From NCBI RefSeq assembly GCF_019175385.1, contig NC_083340.1:12722336-12786335 (forward strand): a stretch of DNA of 64,000 nucleotides, written 5' to 3'. Of the stretch, positions 22,600-35,333 are shown in pieces. A program made the translations under genes and the position numbers. The notes under the pieces are model-generated. The model did not search any database and was not told the origin of the DNA. It saw nothing but the letters and a program-made list of their open reading frames with translations. Each line of letters begins with the position of its first letter. The stretch's first letter is position 1. Origin of the DNA: Lycium barbarum. Taxonomy: Eukaryota > Streptophyta > Magnoliopsida > Solanales > Solanaceae.

Positions 22600-24130
22600 A
22601 CCAAATAGGGGAAAAAGGAAGATTTCCTTTCGTTAAAAACTTCAAGTGTTACAATTGTCTAAGCCAAACAGAGAAACCCCATCATGTGCTCTTCTTTCCA
22701 ATAATGTGGAAATTGATCAACCCCCTTTTGCATTATTAAATCAGACATCAATAAGAGAGAAAAATGTGTCCTTTCATGTCTCATCTCATATATGTAAGTT
22801 TTAGTGAGTGTCCAGTTTCCTCTCTTTTGGGCCATTATTTACTGCATATGCTACAATCTTGGTGATGAATTACGTTTATTGGACACATTTTTGTCCCGCA
22901 TTTTAAAAAAATAGTCAATATCATAGAATTTTATTATTTCACATGTGAGTTTCCAAGATATTATTATGGTAATGAAATAGTGCCCATTGACCAGTTTTTG
23001 GAAAACAATCACTATCATATAATTTCAAATTCCTCACATGAAAATCTAGGACACATTATCTTGAAGATGGAATAACATCCATTGCCACTTCTTAGTTATG
23101 TTTTTAAAAGATAATCACTGCCATAAAATTTTAAATTCCACATGGTGAAACTCTATATAATGTCCTAGAGTTTTACCCATAATATTTAAAATTACATGAG
23201 TGATTATTTTTCAACTACAAAGGCATAAAAGTGGTTATTTGTTAATGTTACCCTCTTGAGGATGAGTACGACTGAACAATACCGAACTAATAAAGCCTGT
23301 GCACATTGCTCTGTCTATTTGTTATTACTCCTTGTAGCTTCGTTGGATCCTAACAACATTCCAAAAGGAAATTGACACTTCACGAGTAGATGATTTAATT
23401 TAGAGACGAACGTACATTGACAATAAAAGAATTTCTTTTACGTATGGTGTAATTTAACTATGGCTATTTCAAGTTATTACTTCTTTTTTCTACTTAATAT
23501 ATCAAAATTATATATGACAAACAACTATGAACCAATTTTGAATTGGCTTATTTTAGGTAATTTTAAGTCAAAATAGCTTTTACGTACTTTTGTAGTGTAG
23601 GTAAGATTAAAAAAAAGTATTGTTAAGTACTTATTTTTAAGTTAAATAACAAAAATAAGCCAAAAGCATAAGTTATGAACTTATGGCTTATGTTTATAAG
23701 CCATTGTTATAAGCTCATCGAAACAGACTCTCTCTATATATGTTATTGTAGATTATCTTAATTTGATAGCACACTGTCACTGCATAAAACAATCGGTTTT
23801 TAAGTGAGGGTAGAACTAAGATGCATTAGTTACATTTGCACTTAATGATAATACTCATCATGGTAAGCCAAACTTTTAGATGCATTTTTCAAATATTGGT
23901 TAGTAGATAAGATGTTTGAAAATGATTGAGTTGTTTGAAATTTTTTGATGAATGTGAGAGGACCAGTTATAGATGGATAAAAAGGGGACAAAGATCTAAA
24001 CTTTTAAATAGTGGGGCTTCCACTACTCAAGATTCATTTAATAATAAAAAAAAAGGAATAAAATATCAGGATAAGGCATGGAAAACCCTTTATCAACTAA
24101 GACAATTCATGGGTCTGGACTCCCCCATAA
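22600..24130 (+). repeat. segmental duplication, unit A
   Basis: Its start (CCCCTTTTGCATTATTAAAT, CATCAATAAGAGAGAAAA, CTCTCTTTTGGGCC) and its end (AAAATGATTGAGTTG, then GATCTAAACTTTTAAATAGT and GGGCTTCCACTACTC) each have clear counterparts in the same order at 25385-26870. The middle has diverged and carries different insertions. No intact gene lies inside. Confidence 0.6.
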
Positions 24131-24469
24131 ATTGATGGTACAATTCTAAAAGAACAAAGACTGGTCAAGAATGTGTTAAGAGCAAGGTAAGTTCATTTTT
24201 AATTCCTTTTCAAAACCCAAAAAAAGAACAAAATGAAAAGAAAAGAAAAGTCAAGACAATCACTCTTAATTTTGAAACTTTGATTGCTGATAGTCAGAGT
24301 GACTAAAATTCTTATTCAAGTTAAGAAAATGCTTAATTAATACTTACTTCGCAGGAAATAAATATTCCGTGAGAAAGATTTTAGTTTTCTATCAGCTTGC
24401 GTGAATAGTTGGTCCGAAAGTTTGAAATGTTTCGCTTATGTTTACGCCTAGGTATTTAAAGATATTCAC
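24131..24469. other. intergenic, no gene seen
   Basis: AT-rich sequence between duplication unit A and a SINE. Nothing recognisable. Confidence 0.5.
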
Positions 24470-24632
24470 CAAATTAGCGTAACTGGTAAAGTTGCAGACT
24501 AGAAGGTCACGGGTTCGAGCCGTGAAAACTGCCTCTTGTAGAATGCAGAATAAGGTTGCGTACAATTATGGTACAAACTTTTCCCGAACCCTAAACATAG
24601 CGAAAGCTTAGTACACCGAGTTGCCCTTTTTA
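24470..24632 (+). mobile_element. Au-like SINE, near full length
   Basis: It has an A-box-like TTAGCGTAACTGGTAAAG, a B box GGTTCGAGCC, then AAGGTTGCGTACAAT and AGCTTAGTACACCGAGTTGC, and ends CCCTTTTT. It is diverged but shows the whole family layout. Confidence 0.75.
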
Positions 24633-25384
24633 TATACATCGAGATAACAAATTATTTCATCACAGTGAAGTGATGCTCATGACGATAATGCATGAACTGA
24701 TTAATAGCTTATGTAAAAAAATTCGTTAGCAGTATTATTATTTTAAGAAGTTAGGAAAGATCAAATAGTAACATTTTATTTGAAAAATATAATACTTAAA
24801 TCATATTTATAAAACATAATTCAAGTATACTAATATTCTACTAACATCTCTTTCTCGATTTTTTTTATTTTTTTATTTTACTGAATTAGTGATAATTAAA
24901 TAATTCATCGAGCTAAATATAATGATTGCAACTGTAATTAAACATGAATATACGCTTTAGTCGACTATTATTTGTCTTTGCCGTTCTTCATTTGAGGTTC
25001 CCCGTTCAATCCCTACCTGAAACTATTCTTTTGAAAAATGACATAAATTGATTGATGAATAAAAAATTGCAAATTGATGGTAAATCAGAGCACAATCAGC
25101 CGACCTCCAAGGGAAGGGACAGGTTGAACCACTACATTGTGAAGTACTATGTTTAAACGATGTCATAATTGTTTTTATATATTCTAATATTTTTATTTGC
25201 ATCTTATATATAAAAATAAAATTTCAAATGAAGCGGTGTCTCGTGACACCGTTTAACCTATGGTGCATCCGCCATGTTGTTGATACATGTTTGATGAAGA
25301 GAACGAATTATCATTATGTTGTTATCATATCTATTATAACGGTAACACCAATCTTATGTCATTGTCACAACCAAAGTAGAAAAA
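24633..25384. other. intergenic, no gene seen
   Basis: AT-rich. GGTTCCCCGTTCAATCCC near 25000 resembles a SINE B box but no complete element could be framed. Confidence 0.45.
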
Positions 25385-26870
25385 CAGTCACGTTTTGCAG
25401 AAAACTTTCAAGCATTCTAATTGTCCAAAAAAGGATCAGTTATTACTTGGAAATCGTCATTAATTAAGTAAGAAACTATGTGCTTTTCTTGCCAATAACT
25501 GGGAAATCCCCTTTTGCATATTTGATTAAACACCAATAAGAGAAAATATTCCCTTTCCTTGTTTACTGGCATTCTCTCTTTTGGGGCCTTCCACAAGACA
25601 TGTATCATAATGCTGCAATTGACAAGTGAACAATGCCAAGCAATTTTCTGAAGTAAATTGGCACTTCAGTTACAGATGGACTCACTTGTAGAATTAGAGG
25701 AGTAGGACCGAGGCGGATTCACGATTTAAATGTTATAGGTTTAGCATGTTAGTAAATTAATGGATCATTCAAGTTATTGGGTTCAAAATTTAATAGTTGT
25801 ACATACATGGTAGATTGATGTTTAACACATATAGAGCGTGAGTCAAAGTTATTAGTAGTAGGTTCGGTCGAACCCGTACTTTTAATGGTACATCCGCTCT
25901 TGGAGGTGGATCCATGATTTGAAATTTATAAATTATGGATTCTAGAGCTTTGAAGTTATTGAGTTCTAAAATTTATAATTATAAGTACATATTAAATGAA
26001 CTTTTAAAACAATTACTCCCTCCATTCACTTTTACTTGTTCACTTTGGACTTTTCCCTCTGTTTAAGAAATAATAAATGAAGTGCATAATTTACCAATGT
26101 GCCCATATTAATTAGAGCATATTTTTATTGGATTTGAAAATGATTTGAAGTTAATAATTAATACTATGGGTAAAACAGAAAAATTATAACATTATCTTCT
26201 CTTGATATGCTAAAAGTGATAAGTAAAAGTGAAAATTTATTTTTGAAATACTGGACAAGTAAAAGCGAATGGAGGGAGTATAAACTTTGGATCGTACCAT
26301 AAATAGTATATCCGCTTATAGGATTCCATGTACTTGATGATTTTGGAGAATGAGTAGAACATCTAGGGTAAAATCATGGCATTAGTCACATTACGTGAAA
26401 AGAAACGTTAAATAGGAGTACATGTATAAGATAAGGATCGTTATTACAAGTGTGGGAAATCGATAATTTACTTCCATCATTGTACTGTGTTTGATTCCTA
26501 TCTTGTTCCTATGTGCGAAAAACTTTTAACGTGGCCTCTTATTGATCATACACAATTAATACGAAATTAGTTCTTAACCAAGTAATACGCACTAGCTATA
26601 TAACTAGATGTCTAGACGTAACTGAATTAATCCATAATTATAGTACTCCATGTTAAGCCAAATAGGTAGATTTGAGAGTGATTATTTTAAATTTTGGGTA
26701 TAGCTGACAAGATCCTTGAAAATGATTGAGTTGCTTTGAATTATTTGTTGAAGTGACAAGATGAGATTTGATCAAAGATAAGGTTACAAGATCTAAATTC
26801 TAATCTGGGCTTCCACCACTCTTAAACAAAAAATAAAAGAATAAAACACCGCATGCTCCATTACAAATGC
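25385..26870 (+). repeat. segmental duplication, unit B
   Basis: Counterpart of 22600-24130. The start has CCCCTTTTGCATATTTGATT, CACCAATAAGAGAAAA and CTCTCTTTTGGGGCC. The end has AAAATGATTGAGTTG, then GATCTAAATTCTAATC and GGGCTTCCACCACTC. A Stowaway element inserted into this unit only. Confidence 0.6.
26016..26278. mobile_element. Stowaway MITE, complete
   Basis: Ends CTCCCTCCATTCACTTTTAC and GTAAAAGCGAATGGAGGGAG are inverted repeats. TA flanks both sides (26014-26015 and 26279-26280), the Tc1/mariner target. It is 263 bp and noncoding. Confidence 0.87.
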
Positions 26871-27320
26871 TATTTTGTTATATTGTACTTAAACTTTTTT
26901 CATAGGAGATCAGTAAAAATAATTCAGAAATTTGTAAATAAAACATAAAAATCGTTATAGGAACTTTTTTTTTTTTCAAATTATAAGTGGACATAGGAAA
27001 TTAATTTTTTTACCACACAAAAGTCATTATCAATTAGGAGAATTTATGTGTCTTTGACTCTCCTTAAACTGATAAAGTCCAATAAGAAGAAAGCTGCATA
27101 ATTTTTCTGAAGTTTGGTTCTTGAATACAAATTTTACGCAACAAAACCTAGAAAAGGAAAGGTGAATTGAAAGTTCAATGATGGTGATATTTTTATAGAC
27201 GCAACTCTTGTGGGAAATACCTGTGTAATATTGGCGTATGTGACTCAATTTGATACGAAACTGAAGACAATTACACATGGGTGGGATAAGGTCGTTGGAC
27301 AAAAGAATTAGGATTTGATA
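26871..27320. other. intergenic, no gene seen
   Basis: AT-rich. The 140-codon minus-strand open frame ending here begins in the neighbouring hAT element and has no protein-family feature. Confidence 0.5.
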
Positions 27321-27328
27321 GTGTAAAT

Positions 27329-28297
27329 TAGGGGTGTACAAAGTAAACTGACAAACCGCACCAAATCGATAAATCGAGTCAAATTGAGAAAAAAACCGAC
27401 TAGTAGTTTGGTTTGACTTGGTTTGGTGGTGAAAAAAAAAAATCCCGATCATAATAGGTTTGGTTTGGTTTTAACTAAAAAAAGTCAAACTTAACTAAAC
27501 CAACCCGACATTACATGTATTCAATTTTTAAAATATTTTATACATAAAAATATTTATTTGTAATGTAATTTATAAATATTTCTTAAATTTTTTTGTAGTT
27601 TTTTATTTATTATCATATTATTCAAGCTTGAACTTAGAATTTTGAATGTCAATAAGTTTTATATCCTATGGATGTTAGTAACGCAAATAAAGTCCGAATC
27701 AAAACCAACTCAACACTAATGCTAATAAAAGAAATTCAATTTGTCACTAGGAATGACAATAATGTTGGATATCTATTCTTTAATTTTGCATAATTGATTT
27801 GGAGAGTGAAAATACATAACTTAAGTTTTTTTAAAATACATAACTTAAGTTTTTTTCCTTTGTCATGTAATTAATACTTATTAGTCGTACTTATTCAGCA
27901 TGACTTAGTATTTTTAGATTATGGTCATTTTCTTTATGGCTTGTTAATTAGCAATATTTATTTTAACCGATTTTATTAGCTTTTGTTGAATATTTTAATA
28001 CAATGTCATCACTCTTCTCATATTATGTGTTATTTTTTTTAAGAAACACTTTAATTATATAGTTGTATCTCACTAGGACTAAAGAAATATTTGAAGTAAA
28101 AGTTATATGTTTTGTATCAAGACTATTCCGAAAAAAAATCCGAAAAACCCGAGAAAACCGAATAACCTTAGAAAACCCGAGGTTGAAAAACCTGAATTTT
28201 ATTGATTTGGTTTGGTGTATAAATTTAAAAACCCGACGCAATTGGTTTGATTTGGTATTTAAAAAATTCGAACCAACCCGGTCCATGTACACCCCTA
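27329..28297 (+). mobile_element. hAT-type nonautonomous element, copy B
   Basis: Perfect terminal repeats TAGGGGTGTACA and TGTACACCCCTA. Perfect 8-bp duplication GTGTAAAT (27321-27328 and 28298-28305). It is 969 bp with no transposase. It is the inverted relative of the element at 19406-20257. Confidence 0.88.
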
Positions 28298-28305
28298 GTG
28301 TAAAT

Positions 28306-28979
28306 ATTTCTCTTAAATTATTATTATAGTTTAATTTATGATAATAGATTAATAATTTTTTTTATCAAATTATCAATCAGTATTATAGAGATTTAATTTA
28401 TAATTTTAGGCACACTCTCTCACGGTTACACCTTTTTTAACTAACAGTATAATATTAATATGTAATGATGTTATGGTTGCATACAGTAAAGTATATAGAT
28501 TAATCCACGTACCATGGTAGGATTTTACTAGTAACAAAGACTACATGGAGAAACGATGTAGATACTAATACAGAAGAGTGTGCTTCCAAAAAATGGCAGC
28601 CGCCTTAAATGATTTCATGGGAAAAAGACATTTTAAAGAACTTATGATGGATATAGTGCCACGTGTCTATTTTTCCAGGTCCCTTAGATATAGGGACACA
28701 ACCTATTTGTTGAGAAATAAAATCCTCGAACAAAATGTTTCCTCTTTCTTTTTTTTTTTTTTTTTTTTTTTTTGTCATGAAAATGTTGCCTTTTATTTGA
28801 CCCAATTTTATACTTCTTCGTTTAAGTTATTTGAACTTAATTATATTTTAGTCGTTTAAGAAAATTCTTTTTAAAATTTAGAAGTAATTTAGTTAAATTA
28901 TTTATTTCACTCTGAATAAAAATTTGTAAAAATATATAAATATAAAATATAATAACGTATTTAAAATCACAAAGTTTCA
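28306..28979. other. intergenic, no gene seen
   Basis: AT-rich with a T-run of about 24 near 28749. No exon or bounded repeat recognised. Confidence 0.5.
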
Positions 28980-29410
28980 AAAATCTTAAGTCTCACTTGT
29001 TCTGTTGGTCTCTGGCTTTCACAGTCTCACTCTCTCTCAATTCTCCTACTCATGTCTTGTTCAATTTCTTCCTCTCTACAGTTAAGAAAGCACCCTTATA
29101 AAGCAAAAAAAAAAAAGTTTGGAGTACTTATTTTTATTGTATTTTCATTGCTTTCTTTACGTGCATTGCATTCGAACAATTCTTTCTTTACATGCATCAA
29201 GGGGTATAAGTTAAGAAGCTTGTGGTTTTTTCCATGTTTTATCGGTTTAATTTGTCCATTTTTTCTCTCTTTTCTCTTGGTCAAGTTTGAAATTTGGGTT
29301 TTTTCGTGATAGTGATCATGTTTGCATATTATATTGTAGTTCTTATGATTTTAAATTATTTATTTCCTTTTTCGTTAACATATGGAAGATCTCTCACATG
29401 TTTCGTTAAT
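28980..29410 (+). pseudogene. diverged copy of the APRR2 5' leader region
   Basis: Collinear blocks match the APRR2 leader at 44900-45375. ACCCTTATAAAGC corresponds to ACCCTTATAAGA. CATGCATCAAGG and AAGTTAAGAAGCTTG correspond to CATGCATCAAAG and AAGTTAACAACTTG. CTTGGTCAAGTTTGA and GAAGATCTCTCACATG are present in both. The coding exons are not here, so it cannot make the protein. It could keep promoter activity. It looks like the end of an old segmental duplication. Confidence 0.68.
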
Positions 29411-29682
29411 TTGGCAGCATGTCCAGTTATGCCTAGAAAGACAGTAGTTTTTTCTTTCTAATTACCTTATGCTTATAAATACTTGCTTATTGAGGCTCAA
29501 CTAATTTAGATTCGTACTGAGAAGACTTATTTTGAGGGTTAAAGTGCTCCTTATTAAAGGCGAGTCCATTGCTAGATTTCAAATTTGAAACTTCTAATTA
29601 AAGATGAAATGATACTTGTCATGCACCACAATATTTAATTACTGCAGGTCTAAAAAGGAATTACTCTTTGCCTTGATTCCTT
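29411..29682. other. intergenic, no gene seen
   Basis: AT-rich sequence between the leader copy and a solo LTR. Nothing recognisable. Confidence 0.5.
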
Positions 29683-29687
29683 AAACC

Positions 29688-30424
29688 TGTATACGGTAAA
29701 AACCGGATATGCGTTGAACCGGTGGGACCCAGAACTGAGGGAAGAAGGGGACAAGAACGTGCATGAAGACTTTCGTTCTGAACCGGAGGAACGCCCGAAC
29801 CAAGGCTAAGGTCGGGGCATCATTTGGTCCGGTTTCCTTCGTGGCCGAGTTGGTCGTTGCCTTTGGTCCGTTTGGTCGTTGCCATTGGTCCGTTTGGTCG
29901 AGGCCGTTAGTCCGTTTGATCGTGGCCGGTGGTCCGGGAGATCCGTTGCGCGGTTGCCACGCATCGATAACGTCCTGCCATGTTGAACTGCCAACCATAC
30001 GGGTGTCAGATCGTACGGTCAACCTAATCCAACCTAACCCAACTCAGAGCTTTTTCATTATTATTTTATTGTTCATGTTGTATGAAGCTCATCGGGCAAT
30101 ATTATATATAAGAGGCATTGTCCTTCTCTTAAAGGGTTGGCTCCTTAATATCAAGAACATTCTTTTGTACTAGAAATATATACAAATCTCTCTCATTATC
30201 GTGTGCAATCCGAATTTATTGTGTTCGTCCCTATTACATTTCTTCAATCGAGTAACACACATATATTAGTAAACATTCAAGTCCATAACAAACCACCAAT
30301 TATTAGTTGCTTCTCCATAACACATTCGTATATTTCTTTTCACTATCAAAGGGATCCAAGGCATAACCACATATCCTATACCTCACCCACAAATTTAATT
30401 GATTATCCAAATTCGGGGTAAACA
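29688..30424 (+). mobile_element. solo LTR, 737 bp, family unresolved
   Basis: Begins TGTATACGG and ends GGGGTAAACA, with terminal TGTATAC/GTAAACA inverted similarity. A perfect 5-bp duplication AAACC flanks it (29683-29687 and 30425-30429). TATATATAAGAGG near 30101 is a plausible promoter box. It has a GC-rich 5' half, unlike its surroundings. No internal region remains. Confidence 0.8.
29846..29940 (+). repeat. 22-bp minisatellite inside the solo LTR
   Basis: About four units based on TTTGGTCGTTGCCATTGGTCCG, with variants such as TTTGATCGTGGCCGGTGGTCCG. Confidence 0.82.
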
Positions 30425-30680
30425 AAACCTTGAAAAGATGGGCGGGTTAGGGGATTTGATCTTGTGTTCTCTATATTCTGGGAAATCTATATATAATATA
30501 AAGTTAGGCATAGATCAGGTGATGTGGCACCTCTCTATGACCTCCATTCCTATTTATCTTTTTTCTCATTTTTTTGGCTTTTTCTTTATTTTTTGGCTTT
30601 TCCTTTATTTTTCCCTATTTTTCTTCCAACTAATCACTCATTTTATCCATTCAATGTTGAATAATTTACTTCATATTGAT

Positions 30681-33600
30681 TGTTGACACCCAATTTTGTC
30701 CCTCCCTTATTTAATTTTATTCACTCGGGCGTCTAAATTTATTGACGAGCTAAATACTTTATTTTCACTACTATTATTTTCGCTACTTTTATTTTCAACA
30801 TTACAAGTATTACTTTACCACAAATTTTAGATGATTCGTCATCATTTCATTTTTTGGGTTTGGACTCGTTAAATTAATTACAAGACAACACTTTGCAAAA
30901 TATTTATTTTCACATATTAATTATTTATTGTCTTTACATAATACCAGTTATTAAATTAGAATCCCAAAAATAATTAAATAGCGGAGGAAGGATCAACAAT
31001 TTTCATCTAAATTAATGACCTAAAATACAAATGCAATATTATTTCCCTACCCAAATAAACAACCCACATTTAATACCCAACCCACATTTTTAATCCAACC
31101 AAAATACAAAACGGACCAGCCCAATTCCTACCTCAGCTACCCGACCCGGTCCAACCCACCTATCTTTCTAAACCTAACCCGCCCCCTTTCTTTTCTTTTC
31201 CTTTTCTTTCTCTCCTCCTTCATTCTCTCGTCCTCTTCACCTCCTCAACGTCGCCGCTCCCCTTCCCTTTCTTCTCTCCGCTCACGTTCTCTCCCACTCA
31301 CCATTGTCCCCCACGCCTGTCCCCTCTGTCCCCCACGCTCCTCTCTCTCCTACCTTCAACATTCGAGTCAACATTTATGGCCAAAGTTTTTCTGAAATTT
31401 CTGAAAAAGGGAAAAAAACTGTAAAGATTCGGATTTGATTTCAAACGGTTCTTGTTTTGGAGCCAAGAATCGGGAGTCCGAGAAACCCTAGTTACTTAGC
31501 CTATAAATACCCACGTTTTAATCCCACAAGAGGGGGGTCAGTCACCAAAATCCCATTTGAAATACTCATACTTTCAATCACTATACCGGGATACCCATTT
31601 GAAAATTAAGTCGTTTTACTCTTTCGGCTTGTTACTTTAAGATCGAGAGTAGATTCGAGGCCTCGACGCCCCATTTCACTGTACCAACAAAAGGTCAGTA
31701 CATTTCTCTTTTATTTCGAATTTGAAGTTTCTGATGTGTGCATGTTCTATTATGTGTTTGGGGCTATTAGGATGGATTGATTAATTGCTAATTGAATTAA
31801 AATATATACTGTATTTTGGGTGCTTAGGTTGAATTGTCGGAGTTAGAACCTATTTAAAATCGAATATACATAAGATATACCGTGTGTTATCAAGGTAAGA
31901 AAGATATATACAGTCGATATACATCTGATATACACACCGCGGTGTGTATATCTTAGGTATATTGGGTATGTGATTAAAACAGATCGGCCCTGAATCATCT
32001 CCATGATTGTCTTTCATCTGTAAGTTTAAGTTCCCTGTTTGGCTGGCTTAATATGATGTCTAGTGCAATTTCATCAATTTCTGGAGATTAGTTTATTAAT
32101 GGCCCCTTTTATATTTGTTTGATGTGTTTCTCTGCTTAATCCATAATTTAGTCAATTCATGAGTTTTATTTAAGTCAAATTTAATCAACATTAGTTTTTT
32201 CTTTCTGTAGCTTAGTTTAGAAATCATGCATGCTATATTGTATATATTAGTTGGTTTAGCCTGGTTTAGTCACTGCTTCAACCTAACCTGAGTTAAGATA
32301 AATTTACCTAATCATTGGCCTTCCTATAAATTATGTTTAAAAAAATGGAAATTGTCCAATTATGTACTCATTAGAAGTTGTTTAGTCCCTAGCTTGTTTG
32401 AACATGAGCCATGTCTAGCTTGGTCAGTCACATACCTTATAAATCTGTGATTGACTCATGTTTGTGTTTTAACCTGTTGATTCAAAGTAAGATATTTACT
32501 TGGCTACTTTGATTATCTCTAATATGTATTTAATTATGAGAAGGTTCATGTGCTAGTGGTTTTGTATATGTTATTATTTAGCTTTAGCCTATGTTGAAAT
32601 CCTGTTTGGTTGTGTCAGTTATAGGTGTCACTCTTATCTAATATAGATAAGTGAAATCCTGTTTGGTTGTGTTAGTTTGAACTGCTTTATACTTGTTTTG
32701 ACTTTTCAGTAACTTACTTGAGATTAAACATCTGAGTCTTATGAGTTAAGTGCTTGCCCTGTTTTAAGTCAGAAAATTGTAGTTCAGTCTGAGTATTGTT
32801 TAATCATATGCTTACAGATGCTGTCCATGTGTTTACGGTTTTGAGTCTCGCTCAACTGTTTCCATTTGATGCAATATGTTAATAAAAAATGATTATATAT
32901 GGCTTAAATATCCTTCGCTCTGAAACCAGTATGCTGGTGACCCCCTTAGTTTTTCTTCATTTCTAATCTTTGTTGTCATATTTTGGACTGAAACTGCTGC
33001 TACTGCTTGTCTTGGCCCCTTCAAAGGAGTATGGGTCTGATTGATTATTGTTGTTTGGCATATTGATAATGTTATTCCCTAATTAAGTATGCATATTTGA
33101 ATTCAGTCCTATCCAGGTTTTGGTTTATTGGTTGAAAGGTCCAAATTTGTTCGCAAAAGATTCTATAGAGTCAATATATGATCATTATGGCCTAAAACAA
33201 TGTGGTTTTTATAACCAAACTAATCTTATATGTTTGAGAATTAAGATTGAAGGAGAGTTGTGAGTCATTAGTCGCTGTTAACAATATATCTATATCTTAT
33301 GCTCATAGTGTGATTATCTGGGCTATTTGAGTGCATGCTACCTCTCTGGTAACCTTATCACCCATCCATCCACCTGAAACACTTCTCTTGAAGCATGTCA
33401 TGACTTTGTTGCTCCTTCAATTTGACTCATATGGGATCATGTATGTACACAGTAGCACTGACTTAGGCTTATGTGTCAACTAGTGCCTGGAGAGGTTGTT
33501 TGGTTACCTAGATTCTGTACTTAAGACCATTCATTTCTGCCTTCTTCACGGTTCTAAACAAAAGGTTTATCATGAATTAAAATGTCGACCTTGCACTGCT

Positions 33601-35333
33601 CGTATTACACTGCCCCTTAGCTCTGAAATCTGGAAATCTGGTTCATTTTAAGCTATCTCTGCCTGTGACCAAACTGAAAACTGCTCCATTTATGTTGGGA
33701 CTGCTTTATTCATTTCTCCGTTACTTGGATATATTATTGGATGCTGCATATTTTTAGTAAATGTTCACTACCTTTGTCTGGTTTAGTTCTGCTATTTGGG
33801 TACCTGTTTCGAAGAGGGATTGCTGCTTATCTGGCTGAATCACTGCCGTATATCACTTTGGCTAAACATTGTTGACTAATGCTATTTGTTACTTACTGTT
33901 ATGGGTTCCTGCTCAGTCACTCGTATGGCTGTTGAAGCGACTTTTGTGGACATCTAATTCGAATATGGACCCATTGCATTTATTTAGCTTCTCCTCTTAT
34001 TACTTATCTAATATATCAATCACAGGTTGTTTAGTTGAAATCTATTGACTTATTTCAGATTTGCATTACATATATTAAGTTTTACAGATTACATACTAAT
34101 CATTTTCTTTTATTTTTATGCATGAACATCGCATACGAGTCCAAGTGACTCGTCATCTCTTCCCGCACTCGGCGTTGGGAGAGAAGGCCCAACATAATCT
34201 CTATCGAGTCAGCCCAATAGACAGGATCAGAATTGAGCAGCAACATACATAAATTGTTATGGGGCCGAAGCCCAGTTGCAAACAGATTGCAACAGTTCAA
34301 AATGGGCTGAGCCCATTCTCATTATATCTACTCCTCTATTTTTATTTTTGTGTGCATTTAACATGTATTGTATGACTAACATTTGTGCTTGTTAATTAAG
34401 ATTAGTAATATTAAGGGTTTTAGTTTAGTAATGGGTAGTTAATTTCACAAATTACATTCATTTCTATTCTTAAAACTATTTGTAGTATCTATAACATTTA
34501 TTTGAGTAATTGATTTTCAACATAGCATGACTACATCTTTTGGCTTAGGGAATAATAATCTATGCTTACTATTTTAGAAACTTAAAACGTCACAAATTTC
34601 ACACTAACGTTAGCTTATTTTTGGGAAATAAAAGGGCAAACTAAATTAACGAACAACCCTTTCGCTTTAGTTCTTTTCCAACACTTAGAAATACACATTG
34701 AAATACATATTTATCTAGAACAACTTTTAAAACTTTATTAAATAACTCTTTTAAATTTTAGTCATTTCCTCCACATATAAACATTATATGTCCCGCTTTC
34801 TTTTAGTTTTATTTTTAACTAAACTCTTTTATGCAATTGCTATTTTCTACAAGTATTATTTTAAACAACGTTATTATTACTTTCGTCTCAAAACTTTAAC
34901 AACATTTATAAGTATTTCAAAATAGCATTAAAAGTACCCTTTTATACAAATCATTATTTTCTACAAGTTCTATTTTAAGTAGCATTCTTACATATCTATC
35001 TATAACTTTAAGCATACTTACAAAGCTACTTTCTTTTTTCTATAATACTATATTTACACTTAGCCTAATTAATTATAAGTCCGGTCGGTTAACCATTGTT
35101 AATGGGTCTTAAAGGATGCCTAATACCTTCCCTTTAGACTAATTGAACCCTTACCTAGAATCTTAAGTTTCGCGGATCTTAAACAGAGTTAACTTTAAAC
35201 ATAACTTTAATGAACTTTAGGTGTCCTAATTCACCATAAATAATTAGGTGGCGACTCCTTAACACAAACAAAGAACATGAATCTCCAATATGTCGTACTT
35301 CTAATTTAACCCGGGTTAAAATGGGGTGTGACA
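30681..35333 (+). mobile_element. very long solo LTR, probably Ty3/gypsy Ogre/Tat type
   Basis: Begins TGTTGACACCCAATTTTGTC and ends AATGGGGTGTGACA. A perfect 5-bp duplication TTGAT flanks it (30676-30680 and 35334-35338). At 4653 bp it is exceptionally long, as in Ogre/Tat LTRs. CTATAAATACCC near 31501 is a likely TATA box, followed by a leader-like stretch. No gag/pol or second LTR is present. Short open frames inside are noncoding. Confidence 0.83.

Noticed and set aside
24470..24632. tRNA gene suggested by the GGTTCGAGCC B box
   Set aside because: The A and B boxes belong to a SINE head. No acceptor stem closes and SINE body sequence follows.
27030..27452. 140-codon minus-strand ORF
   Set aside because: It spans the border of a hAT element and its target duplication. 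No recognisable motif, and AT-rich codons without intron signals.
29681..30173. Overlapping ORFs of 113 and 136 codons on both strands
   Set aside because: They fall in the GC-rich solo LTR and its 22-bp minisatellite. No domain, and both strands are open because of composition.
34100..34300. 66-codon minus-strand ORF in the long LTR
   Set aside because: Noncoding LTR sequence with no start context, homology or partner exon.
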